Assembly (NCBI GenBank): GCA_037046735.1
Contig: JBAOHC010000029.1
Span: forward strand, 1 to 64,000
Direction: 5' to 3'
Length of the DNA stretch: 64,000 nucleotides
Origin: JADKAV01 sp037046735
Lineage (GTDB): Bacteria; Actinomycetota; Actinomycetes; S36-B12; UBA10799
The notes under the pieces were generated by a model that searched no databases, was not told the origin of the DNA, and saw only the letters and a program-made list of their open reading frames with translations. The translations under genes and the position numbers were made by a program. This document shows positions 15,272 through 24,491 of the stretch, piece after piece. Positions within the stretch are counted from its first letter, which is position 1; the number at the start of each line of letters is the position of its first letter.

Positions 15272-17176
15272 ATGAGTGATCGAACCACTCGAATACGTCC
15301 TACCCGGGGAATCCTCGCCCTCACCGCCGCGTGTGGACTCGCCGTACCCTTAGGCCTGGCCGCACCCACCGCGGCGGGGCCGACACATGAGGTCCTGCTG
15401 ACCTCCACCGGGAGTATGGACGAGCTGGCGGCAGACGTCGCCGCAGTTGGCGGTCACGTAGTGCAAACCTACGAGATCGCCCGAACAGTCCTGGCAGAAC
15501 TGCCAGGCTCGGTCGTCGCGCCGCAGGGATCCTTCGTGGTCCCCAATGTCGCCATGACCTTCAACTCCGCACCGGCGACGGTCACCTCGGACGCGACCAA
15601 CACGTTCAAGGCGACGATCGGCGCCCCGGCGGATGCCGGATCCGGGGTCAAGGTTGCCATCGTGGACACCGGGGTGGACCCGGCGGCCAACATCACCGTG
15701 TCCGACCGGATCAACGTGTCCGGTGACGTATCCGGTGATGGGTACGGCCACGGCACATTCATGGCTGGACTTGTGGCAGGTGACGATGCCAGTTTCGGCG
15801 GCGTCGCGCCGCAGGCGAGCATCGTTGATGTGCAGGTGGCGGCAGCTGACGGCAGCACTGACCTCGCCCGGGTTCTCGCCGGCCTACAGGCGGTCGCTGA
15901 CCTGCGTGCGGAGGATCCCAGCCTCGACGTGCTGATGCTGGCGTTGAGTGCTAACAGTCCGTTGCCCCCCTTCCTCGACCCGCTGACGCTGGCGCTCGAC
16001 GGATTGTGGGACGCCGGTCTGACAGTGGTCGTGGCCTCCGGCAACGGTGGCCCCAACTCTCTCGCGTCGCCGGCAACCGATCCGACGCTGCTCGTGGTCG
16101 GTGCCCAAGACGAGCGGGACACCGCTGATCGCAGTGATGACGTCGTCGCGGACTTCTCCGCCTACGGCCGCGCCTTCCGGACCGCGCGTCCGGACCTCGT
16201 GGCACCGGGTGTCTCACTGATCAGCACATCGCCGTTGAACAGTACCGCGTACACCGAGAACCCGGCCTCCCAGGTCGGCACCGGATACCTCAAGGGTTCC
16301 GGAACCTCGATGTCGGCTGCGGTCACGGCTGGTGCCGTCGCCGCGCTGCTGGCAGCGCAGCCCACGCTGACCCCGGATGAGGCCAAGCGCCTGGTCGTGG
16401 GTACCGCATACCGCACGACCTCGCTGACGGCCAGCAACGGTGCCGGTGCGGGTGGTCTGAACCTGCGCAAGGCTCTGAACACGTCGGTGAGTTCGCTCCC
16501 CGGCACGGTCACCAACGGGCCGAGTTCGCCGAAGTACGGCCCCACGCAGACCGACGCCGCTCTCTGGGCGCAGTTCGGTCAGGCATGGCTGGACAAGGAT
16601 CTGCCCGCGTTGGCGCAAGCCTGGTCTGCGCTGACCCCGCAGACGCGCAAGTGGGCGGCCAACGCCTGGTCGATGAACGCATTGATGCGTTCTCTGCAGC
16701 TCGATCAGAGGACCTGGAAGGGTCGCAACTGGGCTGGCCGCAACTGGGCCTCGCAGGCCTGGGACGGCCGTAACTGGGCCGAGGACGACTGGATGGATCG
16801 CACGTGGGCGTCCAGTGCGTGGATCGCGAAGGTGTGGGACGGCCGTAACTGGGCTGGCCGCAACTGGGCAGGTCGCGACTGGCTGGCCTTCGCCTGGACG
16901 GTCCGGATGTCCGCCACCGAGGACGAGGTGGAAGACATGTACGCCACCGACACCGGGGACTGGGCAGGTCGCAATTGGGCCTCCATGGTCTGGGTCGGGC
17001 GCAACTGGGCCAGCGATGCCTGGGCGGGCCGTAATTGGGCCGACTTCGTCTGGGATGGCCGCAACTGGGCCGTCGGTACCTGGGATGGCCGTAACTGGGC
17101 GCAGATCGCCTATGCTGGCCGCAACTGGGCGACGACCACCTGGGATGGCCGCAACTGGGCAGTCGCCGACTGGTAG
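15272..17176 (+). CDS. Secreted S8 subtilisin-like serine protease with C-terminal GRNWA repeats
   Basis: ATG 15272 follows GAGGAGG. A signal peptide (RGILALTAACGLAVPLGLAA) precedes a propeptide-like region of about 90 residues. The catalytic domain shows Asp in VAIVDTGVD, His in GYGHGTFMAG, the oxyanion Asn in VVASGNGGP and Ser in GSGTSMSAA. The domain ends near residue 410. A linker and a helical segment follow, and from about residue 482 the protein is an array of W-x-GRNWA units. I count twelve GRNWA cores plus degenerate copies (DRTWA, GRDW), and the array ends at the C-terminus. Such a Trp/Arg-rich array may bind cell-wall glycans or assemble on the surface. That is inference. Length is 634 residues. 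Confidence 0.88.
   Translation: MSDRTTRIRPTRGILALTAACGLAVPLGLAAPTAAGPTHEVLLTSTGSMDELAADVAAVGGHVVQTYEIARTVLAELPGSVVAPQGSFVVPNVAMTFNSAPATVTSDATNTFKATIGAPADAGSGVKVAIVDTGVDPAANITVSDRINVSGDVSGDGYGHGTFMAGLVAGDDASFGGVAPQASIVDVQVAAADGSTDLARVLAGLQAVADLRAEDPSLDVLMLALSANSPLPPFLDPLTLALDGLWDAGLTVVVASGNGGPNSLASPATDPTLLVVGAQDERDTADRSDDVVADFSAYGRAFRTARPDLVAPGVSLISTSPLNSTAYTENPASQVGTGYLKGSGTSMSAAVTAGAVAALLAAQPTLTPDEAKRLVVGTAYRTTSLTASNGAGAGGLNLRKALNTSVSSLPGTVTNGPSSPKYGPTQTDAALWAQFGQAWLDKDLPALAQAWSALTPQTRKWAANAWSMNALMRSLQLDQRTWKGRNWAGRNWASQAWDGRNWAEDDWMDRTWASSAWIAKVWDGRNWAGRNWAGRDWLAFAWTVRMSATEDEVEDMYATDTGDWAGRNWASMVWVGRNWASDAWAGRNWADFVWDGRNWAVGTWDGRNWAQIAYAGRNWATTTWDGRNWAVADW
16718..17173 (+). repeat. Coding tandem repeats for W-x-GRNWA units
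   Basis: The DNA word GGCCGTAACTGGGC and close variants (GGCCGCAACTGGGC, GGTCGCAACTGGGC) recur with spacing of about 15-33 bases through the 3' end of the subtilase gene. Third-position differences between copies indicate an old, selected protein repeat rather than a recent expansion. A 54-base non-repeat insert (around 16900-16955) splits the array. Confidence 0.75.
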
Positions 17177-17204
17177 ATGCCCAATGTGACCCATAAGGAG
17201 TGCC

Positions 17205-17242
17205 CGTGATGGCGCAGGTTGGAAGCGACCTGCGCCATCACG
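17205..17242 (+). promoter_or_regulatory. 15-bp hairpin covering the start codon of the sensor kinase
   Basis: Bases 17205-17219 and 17228-17242 are perfectly complementary with an 8-base loop. The stem contains ATG 17209, and AAGGAG (17195-17200) lies just 5' of it. In mRNA this stem would hide the start codon. There is no T-run, so a terminator is less likely. Confidence 0.6.
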
Positions 17243-19371
17243 CACCCGCCTGGCTGAGCGTGCGGGCGGTTGTCGTCCTGACCAGCCTCACAGCTCTTGG
17301 CGCCGTCGCATTCCTGGCGGCTGTGGTCGTGCCGGCGACCGGCGACTTCGCGCCAACGACCTGGTGGCTGTTGGCGTTGTTCTTCGTTGTGGCGGTGGTC
17401 TCCGACGTCGTCTATGTGCCTGTGCGGCACGCCGACGCCTGGGAAGAACTCACCTTCGTCGAGATCGTGCTCATCTGGGGGGCCTTGCTGCTCATCGAGC
17501 CGCTGCAACTGCTGGCTGTGGCCCTACTGGGCTTCCTGCTCGCGGAGTTGCTGGCTCGGCGCCAGGCCATCAAGACCGTCTTCAATCTGGCCTCCCATGC
17601 CATCGCGTCCGTAGGCCTGCTGACGACCTATCTGCTCCTGCGCGGCGACTCCACCCTGTTCGCGGTGAGGTCGGTCCTGGCCATGGTGCTGGCGGCGTTG
17701 GTCTTCACCGGACTCAACCTGCTGCTGTTGTCCTTCGTGTTGCTGGCTGCTGACGATGTCCCGCCCCGGGAGTTCCTGGGTGAACAGTGGGCACTGAGTC
17801 TGGGGATGGCCCTGGGTTCGGTCGGCATCGCAACGATGGGTCTGGCGATTGAGCAGAACACCCCTGTGCTGCTGCCCTTCGTGGCCCTACCCCTGCTGGC
17901 CATGTGGTACGCGTACAGGGCGAGTTCATCCCACGCGGCGGCACGCGAACGCAGCCGCTGGCTGATCGAACTGGGCCAAGCCATCTCGTCACCAGCAGCG
18001 ATCGACACGTTCGTCCCGCAGGCCGCTGACGCCCTGCGTCGTGTCTACGGAGCCGACGACTATGCCGTGGTCCTGGCCGGCGGGAGGCGGTTCGGCGCCG
18101 GGCATGACTGGGCCGGGGTGGACCTCGGGGACGCCGACGCCAAACGCCTCGAGCCGGGCGAGATGCCGCGCACGTGGGCCCGAGGGGTTGCCGTGCGGTT
18201 CGAGGAGCAGGGCGGGACGGGCGTCCTGGCGGTCGGTGCCGAGATCGCCACCGTGGGCGCCCTGCGCACACCCTGGTCGCGGTCCTGGGAGATCTCCGAG
18301 ACCGAGATGCCGACCCTGGTGGCACTGACCTCGGCGGTGAGCAGTGCCATGCGGGTCGGGCAGAGCCTGTCCGCATTGACGGCCGAGACCGCCAAACTGC
18401 AGGCGGTCGTGGACAACGCCACCGACGGCATCTGTGTGGTCGACGCGCGCGGCAACGTGCTGCTGTGGAGCCCGGCAGCGCAGGCGATCACCGGCATCAC
18501 GGACGTGGCCGAACCATGGCCACCCATTCTGCGCAGCATCATCACCGTCCCCGCCGACACGGTCGGGCACCTGCTCGAGTTCGACCGCGCCGACGAGCAG
18601 ACGGTCACCCTGCACGTCACTCGGGTCGACGTGTACGGCTCGGCGGCCACCAGCGTGATCACCATCCGGGACATGACTCGCGAACGCCGCGCCGAGCGGT
18701 TGAAGTCGGACTTCATCGCGACCATCTCCCACGAACTGCGGACTCCCATCACGCCGATCCGCGGTTATGCGGATCTACTCAAACGCCGCTGGGATCGGAT
18801 GAGTCTGGAGAAGCGCGAGAGCGTGCTGGACACGATCGCCGAGCGCGCCGACCACCTCGCCCGACTGGTCGACGACCTGCTCATGGCCGCCCGCGCTGAT
18901 ACGGAGACGGCGTTGCGGGTCGACACCGCGACCATCGACGTCGTTGCTGTGGCCAATGACGCGGCCAAGGCCTTCCCGGAGGTGGATGGTCGCTTGCGCA
19001 TCGCCGCAACCAGCCCGTTGCTGGTGACGGCCGACCGGACCCGGGTTATGCAGATCATCGGCAATCTGGTGGGAAATGCATTGAAATACACGCCGGCCGG
19101 AAGTCCCATCGACATCGCCTTCCGCGCAGTTGACGGGTGGGTCGAGGTCAGCGTCACCGACCACGGTGGTGGCATCGCGGAGAACGAGCAGGAGAAGGTC
19201 TTCGAGAGGTTCTACCGCATCGAGGACCCCCTGACGATGCGGACCGGCGGCAGCGGGCTGGGCCTACACATCTCCCGGCAGTTGGCACGGGCCATGGGTG
19301 GGGACGTTACGCTGAATTCAAGCCCAGGACACGGCTGTACGTTCGTGCTGCGGCTGCGAGCGGAAGGGTAA
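17209..19371 (+). CDS. Membrane sensor histidine kinase
   Basis: The start is ATG 17209 with AAGGAG 8 bases upstream. Residues about 15-230 hold seven or eight hydrophobic helices, which form an integral membrane sensor. A variable, probably GAF-like region follows, then a PAS-like part (AVVDNATDGICVVDARGNVL). Next is the HisKA dimer helix with the phospho-accepting His in FIATISHELRTPITPIRGYA (about residue 508). The HATPase domain has N box IIGNLVGNALKYTP, G1 VTDHGGGIAE, F box FERFYR and G2 GGSGLGLHI. Length is about 720 residues. It directly precedes its likely partner, a single-domain response regulator. Start-codon sequestration by the hairpin suggests translational control. Confidence 0.88.
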   Translation: MAQVGSDLRHHAPAWLSVRAVVVLTSLTALGAVAFLAAVVVPATGDFAPTTWWLLALFFVVAVVSDVVYVPVRHADAWEELTFVEIVLIWGALLLIEPLQLLAVALLGFLLAELLARRQAIKTVFNLASHAIASVGLLTTYLLLRGDSTLFAVRSVLAMVLAALVFTGLNLLLLSFVLLAADDVPPREFLGEQWALSLGMALGSVGIATMGLAIEQNTPVLLPFVALPLLAMWYAYRASSSHAAARERSRWLIELGQAISSPAAIDTFVPQAADALRRVYGADDYAVVLAGGRRFGAGHDWAGVDLGDADAKRLEPGEMPRTWARGVAVRFEEQGGTGVLAVGAEIATVGALRTPWSRSWEISETEMPTLVALTSAVSSAMRVGQSLSALTAETAKLQAVVDNATDGICVVDARGNVLLWSPAAQAITGITDVAEPWPPILRSIITVPADTVGHLLEFDRADEQTVTLHVTRVDVYGSAATSVITIRDMTRERRAERLKSDFIATISHELRTPITPIRGYADLLKRRWDRMSLEKRESVLDTIAERADHLARLVDDLLMAARADTETALRVDTATIDVVAVANDAAKAFPEVDGRLRIAATSPLLVTADRTRVMQIIGNLVGNALKYTPAGSPIDIAFRAVDGWVEVSVTDHGGGIAENEQEKVFERFYRIEDPLTMRTGGSGLGLHISRQLARAMGGDVTLNSSPGHGCTFVLRLRAEG

Positions 19372-19374
19372 TTG

Positions 19375-19767
19375 ATGGCCACCATCCTGATCGTGGACGA
19401 TGAGCCCAGTGTGCGGGCCCTCATCCGCGACACTCTGGAGTTGGAGGACCACGACGTCATCGAAGCCGTCGATGGACCGGGTGCGCTTACTGCCCTTCAC
19501 GAGGGCGATCTGCCGGACTGTGTGGTGCTGGACATCATGATGCCTGGGATGAGCGGCCTGGATGTCTTGACCCAGTTGCGGTCCGAGGCCGCCACGAAAG
19601 AGATGCCGGTCATCCTGCTGACGGCCATGTCCGATGACGCCACGACCTGGGCCGGCTGGAGCGCTGGCGCCAACGTGTTTTTGCCCAAACCGTTCGATCC
19701 CGGTGCCTTGTTGGACTGGATAGACCGCGTGCTGGAAGGCGGCGGTGAAATGGAGCCGACTCTGTGA
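19375..19767 (+). CDS. Single-domain response regulator (CheY-like)
   Basis: ATG 19375 follows GGAAGGG, 3 bases after the kinase stop. The 130-residue receiver domain has the acidic pair in LIVDDEPS, the phospho-accepting Asp53 in CVVLDIMMPG, Thr in VILLTAMS and Lys in FLPKPFDP. There is no output domain, so it must act by protein contact or pass phosphate onward. The order kinase-regulator-CoA transferase with overlapping ends points to one operon. Confidence 0.88.
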   Translation: MATILIVDDEPSVRALIRDTLELEDHDVIEAVDGPGALTALHEGDLPDCVVLDIMMPGMSGLDVLTQLRSEAATKEMPVILLTAMSDDATTWAGWSAGANVFLPKPFDPGALLDWIDRVLEGGGEMEPTL

Positions 19768-20990
19768 AGATCCTCCAACCGGAGAAACTCGCCCGCCGCC
19801 TGGAGGCCCTGGCACCGCACCCGCGGGTTGTCGCCTCAGGCAACTTCGCCACACCGCGCACTCTGCTGAACCTATTCGACGCGAACGTGGCCACCTACAC
19901 ACTGCACATGCTCAACGCCCAGGGGGAGTTGCCCACCCGCCCAGGAGTCACCCACGAGACGACATTCGTGGGCCCGGCCATGCGCAAGAGCCCCACCTTG
20001 ATGTATTACCCCTGCCGCCTGAGCCTGACCCCGAAGATCCTGCGTAATCAGCTCTTGGTGGATGTTCTCGTGCTCCACACCTCGCTGCCGCGCGACGGGG
20101 TGGTGTCCATGGGCCTGGAGGTCAACATCCTGCCGGCAGTGCTGGAGGCCGTGCGCGACCGTGGCGGCCTCATCCTTGCCCAGGTCAACCCGCGGATGCC
20201 GTTCACGTATGGCGACGCTGTGGTGGCCGTCGAGGACATCGACTACGCCATCGAGGTCGACGAGCCGTTGATGACCCATGAGCCCGGCGAACCCGATCAG
20301 GTCGCCAAGGCCATCGCTGACCACATCCTGTACAAGATCCCCGACGGCGCGACGCTGCAACTGGGGATCGGGGCGGTCCCCGACGCCGTGCTTGGCGCCC
20401 TCACCAGCCGCCGAGGCCTGCGGATCTGGTCGGAGATGTTCTCCGATGGTGTGCTGGCCCTGCACCGGCTCGGCTGCTTCGACTCCGATGTGCCACTGAC
20501 CGCCTCGTTCGCCTTCGGCAGCCGGCAACTGTACGAGTGGCTCGATGGCAACCGCCGGGTGCGGATGCGCCGCACGGAGACCACCAACGACCCCGGCCGG
20601 ATCAGCCGGACGCCGTCGATGATCAGCGTGAACGGCGCCTTGCAGGTGGACCTCTACGGTCAGGCCAACGCCTCCCGCATCAAGGGCCGCATCTATTCCG
20701 GCTTCGGCGGCTCCACCGACTTCATCGTCGGCGCCCTGCACTCACCGGGCGGTCATGCGTTCATCGCGTTGCCGTCCTGGCATCCCCGGGCGAACGTGTC
20801 CACGATCGTGCCGCTCATCCAGGGCCCGGTGACGTCGTTCCAGCACTCCTCGGTGGTGACCGAGAACGGCCTTGCGCACATGTTCGGCAACGAGGAGCGC
20901 GAACAGGTGCGGCAGTTGATCGAGCATGCCGCGCACCCGAACGTCCGCGAAGAACTGTGGGAAGCGGCTAAGGCGCAGGGGCGAGGTTAA
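19764..20990 (+). CDS. Acetyl-CoA hydrolase/CoA-transferase family protein
   Basis: The GTG start at 19764 overlaps the regulator stop as GTGA. The 408-residue product is a two-lobe family I CoA-transferase of the acetyl-CoA hydrolase/4-hydroxybutyrate CoA-transferase group. The CoA-binding loop is LQLGIGAVPDAVLGAL, and the catalytic Glu is in IWSEMFSDGVLAL. YSGFGGSTDFIVGA and NVSTIVPLIQGPVTSFQHS are typical of the second lobe. It would exchange CoA between acetyl-CoA and a short carboxylate. Substrate is not deducible. Its coupling to a two-component system is unusual. Confidence 0.82.
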   Translation: MKILQPEKLARRLEALAPHPRVVASGNFATPRTLLNLFDANVATYTLHMLNAQGELPTRPGVTHETTFVGPAMRKSPTLMYYPCRLSLTPKILRNQLLVDVLVLHTSLPRDGVVSMGLEVNILPAVLEAVRDRGGLILAQVNPRMPFTYGDAVVAVEDIDYAIEVDEPLMTHEPGEPDQVAKAIADHILYKIPDGATLQLGIGAVPDAVLGALTSRRGLRIWSEMFSDGVLALHRLGCFDSDVPLTASFAFGSRQLYEWLDGNRRVRMRRTETTNDPGRISRTPSMISVNGALQVDLYGQANASRIKGRIYSGFGGSTDFIVGALHSPGGHAFIALPSWHPRANVSTIVPLIQGPVTSFQHSSVVTENGLAHMFGNEEREQVRQLIEHAAHPNVREELWEAAKAQGRG

Positions 20991-21011
20991 CTCCCCACCT
21001 GCAGCCCCAAT

Positions 21012-23723
21012 TCAGGTGTCGCCGCCCTCGGTGTTCCCCGCGTCAGCGGCACCGGGGTCGTCGAGTTGGTACCTGCGCGCCGCCTGCGCAGCAGCGCCGG
21101 GATCCACCTTGCCCTGTTCGGCCAGCATTGCCAGGGCCCTCGTGGTGATGGACTCGGCATCGACCAGGAAGTGCCGGCGCAGCGCCCCGCGGGTATCCGA
21201 CATCCCCCAGCCATCGGTGCCCAGCGATGTGAACGCCCCCGGAACGTAGGGCTGAATCTGGTCCTGGACAGCCCGCATGTAGTCCGACACCGCGACGAAG
21301 GGGCCCTCGACGTCGTGCAACTTCGCGGTCACGTAGGGAACCCGCGCCGATTCCGGATGCAGGAGGGCTTCGCGTTCGGCGGCGAGGGCGTCCCGGCGCA
21401 GTTCGTTCCAGGACGTCACGGACCACACATCAGCCACCACGCCCCAGTCGTCGCGCAGGAGCTCCTGTGCACGCAGCGCCCAGGGGACAGCCACACCGGA
21501 GGCCAACAACTGGACACGAGGGCCGTCGCCCTGCCCCCGAGACCACAGGTGTATGCCGTGCAGAATCCCGTCGACGTCCACATCGGCCGGTTCGGCGGGT
21601 TGCTGGATGGGCTCGTTGTAGACGGTCAAGTAGTAGAAGACATCCTCAGAATCGTCCCCGTACATTCGCCGCAGCCCGTCCTTGACGATGTGCGCCACCT
21701 CGAAGGCGTAGGCCGGGTCGTAGGCGACCACCGCCGGGTTGGTAGAAGCGAGCAGTAACGAGTGACCGTCCTCATGCTGCAGGCCCTCGCCATTGAGTGT
21801 GGTGCGCCCGGCGGTGGCCCCGAGCAGGAAGCCGCGGGTCTTGGAGTCCATGCACGCCCAGAACTGGTCACCTGTGCGCTGGAAGCCGAACATCGAGTAG
21901 AAGATGTACACGGGGATCATCGGCTCGTCGTGAGCGGAGTAGGACGTACCGACGGCCTGGAACGAGGCCGCTGAGCCGGCCTCGTTGATGCCCTCATGCA
22001 GGATCTGGCCTTGCTCGGACTCTTTGTAGGACAGGAACAGTTCCCGGTCCACCGACTGGTAGGTCTGTCCTTGGGGGTTGTAGATCTTCTGGATCGGGAA
22101 CATCGCGTCCATGCCGAACGTGCGGGCCTCGTCCGGGATGATCGGGACGAAACGTTTGCCGATCTCAGGATCTTTGAGCAGTTCTTTGAACAACCGCACG
22201 AAGGCCATCGTGGTCGCGACGCTCTGGGCACCCGACCCGCGCTTGATGACCTCATACGGCTTATCCGACGGCAGGGCCAACGGGCGTGACACCTGCCGCC
22301 GGGCCGGCAACGAGCCACCCAGGGCGCGGCGTCGTTCCAGCATGTACCGGATGTGATCGTCGTCGGGGCCGGGGTGGTAGTAGGGCGGCAGCTTGTCGTC
22401 GAGGGCGCTGTCCGGGATGGGGATGTCGAGTCGGTCGCGGAAGGTGCGCAGGTCCTCGACGGTCAGCTTCTTCATCTGGTGGGTCGAATTGCGTGCCTCG
22501 AAGTGTGAGCCGAGCGTCCACCCCTTGACCGTCTTGGCCAGAATGACCGTCGGGTTCCCCTTGTGCTCCAGCGCAGCCTTGTAGGCGGCGTACATCTTGC
22601 GATAGTCATGCCCACCGCGGCGCAGCTTCCAGATCTGCTCGTCGTCCCAATCGGCGACGAGGGCCGCGGTACGGGGGTCGCGTCCGAAGAAGTTCTCGCG
22701 CACGTAGGCGCCCGACTCACCTTTGTACGTCTGGTAGTCGCCGTCGACGGTCGCATTCATCAGGGACACCAGGGCCCCCTCGTCGTCCTTGGCCAACAGG
22801 TCGTCCCACTGCCGGCCCCATACGACCTTGATGACGTTCCAGCCCGCCCCGCGGAACACCGATTCCAGTTCCTGGATGATCTTGCCGTTGCCCCGCACCG
22901 GACCATCGAGGCGCTGCAGGTTGCAGTTGATGACGAACGTGAGATTGTCAAGACCTTCGCGGGCAGCCATGGTCAAGTGGCCCAGCGACTCCGGCTCGTC
23001 GGTCTCACCGTCGCCGAGGAAGGCCCACACGTGCTGCGCGGACGTGTCCTTGATCCCGCGGTCATGGAGGTAGCGGTTGAATCGCGCCTGGTAGATCGCG
23101 GCCTCCGGGCCCAGGCCCATGGAGACGGTGGGGAACTGCCAGAAGTCGGGCATGAGGCGGGGATGGGGGTAGGAGGGCAGTCCGTGCCCCAGACCGCCGT
23201 GGCTGAGTTCCTGCCGGAAACCGTCCATCCGGTCCTCGGTCAAGCGGCCCTCGAGGAAGGCCCGGGCGTAGATGCCGGGGGAGGCGTGGCCCTGGAAGTA
23301 GATCTGATCGCCGCCGCCCACCTCGGGGCCGTTGAAGAAGTGGTTGAACCCCACCTCGTACAGCGAGGCGGATGACGCATATGAGCTGATGTGGCCACCG
23401 ACACCGATCCCGGGGCGCTGCGCCCGATGCACCATGATCGCGGCGTTCCAGCGGGCGAAGGCCCGGATGCGGTGTTCGATGTCCTCATCGCCGGGGAAGG
23501 CAGGTTCGTCGTGCGGGGAGATGGTGTTGATGTAGTCGGTCTGTCGCAGGTCGGCGATGCCGATGTTGCGCTCGGCCGCTCGGCGCAGCAGTTCCCGGAC
23601 CAGGAACCGGGCGCGGACCGGGCCGGCTGCCTCGATGGTCGCGTCCAGGGACTCTATCCATTCGCGGCTCTCCTCCGGATCGGAGTCGACGTACTGCGTC
23701 GGGATGCCACCGGGCTTGCTCAC
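21012..23723 (-). CDS. aceE: Pyruvate dehydrogenase E1 component, homodimeric type
   Basis: The GTG start at 23723 follows GAAAGGCGG. The 903-residue length fits AceE. The thiamine-diphosphate motif runs from GDGETDEPE to NCNLQRLDGPVRGNG. Also present are SYASSASLYEVGFNHFFNG near the N-terminus, AKTVKGWTLG, and the transketolase-like pyrimidine domain (FVPIIPDEARTFGMDAMFP). It decarboxylates pyruvate and acetylates the lipoyl domain of E2, feeding acetyl-CoA. The E2 and E3 genes are not in the window. A DUF3052 gene lies directly upstream on the same strand, an arrangement also seen in other actinobacteria. Confidence 0.95.
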   Translation of the reverse strand: MSKPGGIPTQYVDSDPEESREWIESLDATIEAAGPVRARFLVRELLRRAAERNIGIADLRQTDYINTISPHDEPAFPGDEDIEHRIRAFARWNAAIMVHRAQRPGIGVGGHISSYASSASLYEVGFNHFFNGPEVGGGDQIYFQGHASPGIYARAFLEGRLTEDRMDGFRQELSHGGLGHGLPSYPHPRLMPDFWQFPTVSMGLGPEAAIYQARFNRYLHDRGIKDTSAQHVWAFLGDGETDEPESLGHLTMAAREGLDNLTFVINCNLQRLDGPVRGNGKIIQELESVFRGAGWNVIKVVWGRQWDDLLAKDDEGALVSLMNATVDGDYQTYKGESGAYVRENFFGRDPRTAALVADWDDEQIWKLRRGGHDYRKMYAAYKAALEHKGNPTVILAKTVKGWTLGSHFEARNSTHQMKKLTVEDLRTFRDRLDIPIPDSALDDKLPPYYHPGPDDDHIRYMLERRRALGGSLPARRQVSRPLALPSDKPYEVIKRGSGAQSVATTMAFVRLFKELLKDPEIGKRFVPIIPDEARTFGMDAMFPIQKIYNPQGQTYQSVDRELFLSYKESEQGQILHEGINEAGSAASFQAVGTSYSAHDEPMIPVYIFYSMFGFQRTGDQFWACMDSKTRGFLLGATAGRTTLNGEGLQHEDGHSLLLASTNPAVVAYDPAYAFEVAHIVKDGLRRMYGDDSEDVFYYLTVYNEPIQQPAEPADVDVDGILHGIHLWSRGQGDGPRVQLLASGVAVPWALRAQELLRDDWGVVADVWSVTSWNELRRDALAAEREALLHPESARVPYVTAKLHDVEGPFVAVSDYMRAVQDQIQPYVPGAFTSLGTDGWGMSDTRGALRRHFLVDAESITTRALAMLAEQGKVDPGAAAQAARRYQLDDPGAADAGNTEGGDT

Positions 23724-23780
23724 TTAGTACCGCCTTTCCTCACCTTCGACCCTATTGCGGATCGTTGCTGGAGGACAGTG

Positions 23781-24191
23781 CTAACGACGGCTGCCCTTCG
23801 GGGCGACCAGACGGGTTCCCTGCCAGTCGGACCCCGCACTGATCGTGCGGGTGGGCTGCAGTCCGGCGGTCGGTGCTGCCTCGGAAATGTCGGAGGGGCT
23901 CAGGTGCCCTTCGCGACCCGGTTTGGGGGTCACCAGCCAGATGACGCCATTGTCCGCCAGTGGACCGAGGGCATCCATCAGGCCGTCGAACAGGTCACCG
24001 TCCTCCTCTCGCCACCACAAGAGCACCGCTTCAACGATCTCGTCCGAGTCCTCGTCGAGCAGGTCCTGGCCGGTGGCGAGGACGAATGCGTCACGTACGT
24101 CTTTGTCGCAGTCGGAGTCGTAGCCGATCTCCATAACTGCCTGGCCTTGGGTGAGTCCCAGCGGTAACTGGCCGGGGGCTTGGGTACTCAT
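23781..24191 (-). CDS. DUF3052 family protein
   Basis: The start at ATG 24191 (MSTQAPGQLPLGLTQ) is chosen because homologues begin near here and the longer open frame runs into non-protein-like sequence. The 136-residue product shows the family pattern: GQAVMEIGYDSDCDKDVRD, DEIVEAVLLWWREEDGDLFD, GVIWLVTPKPGREGHLSPSD, ISEAAPTAGL and GTRLVAPK. The family is actinobacterial, small and acidic, with no known biochemical role. It lies 57 bases upstream of aceE in the same direction. Confidence 0.85.
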   Translation of the reverse strand: MSTQAPGQLPLGLTQGQAVMEIGYDSDCDKDVRDAFVLATGQDLLDEDSDEIVEAVLLWWREEDGDLFDGLMDALGPLADNGVIWLVTPKPGREGHLSPSDISEAAPTAGLQPTRTISAGSDWQGTRLVAPKGSRR

Positions 24192-24417
24192 GGCCGTGAT
24201 ATCACTCCGATCACAAGGAGTAGTCCACACAAAGCGCGCCCGATGCGCAAGTCGATACGCCGAATCTGCACAATTCGTCTGTGCAGGAAGGGTGATCCAG
24301 GCGCGGCGCAGCGCTGCGGATGCGCCGATGCTGGATCGGGCAGACGATACATCCAAGGTGGTGCGTAGTCGTCAGGCCCGGACGGTCACGCACCACCTTC
24401 CCGTTATGGTGGGACCC

Positions 24418-24490
24418 GGGCCCGTAGCGCAGCTGGTAGCGCGCCCCGTTTACACCGGGAAGGTCGTCGGTTCGAGTCCGGCCGGGCCCA
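24418..24490 (+). tRNA. tRNA-Val (TAC)
   Basis: Acceptor arms GGGCCCG and CGGGCCC pair. The anticodon loop is TTTACAC with anticodon TAC, the T loop is TTCGAGT and the discriminator is A. No CCA is encoded. The next start codon begins two bases after the tRNA end. Confidence 0.92.
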
Positions 24491-24491
24491 C

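Noticed and set aside
16718..17173. CRISPR-like array
   Set aside because: The repeats are in-frame protein repeats of a subtilase with variable third positions and no unique spacers of constant length.
24358..24394. Inverted repeat GGTGCGT/ACGCACC before tRNA-Val
   Set aside because: The arms are only 7-8 bp with a 20-base loop, which is weak in GC-rich DNA.
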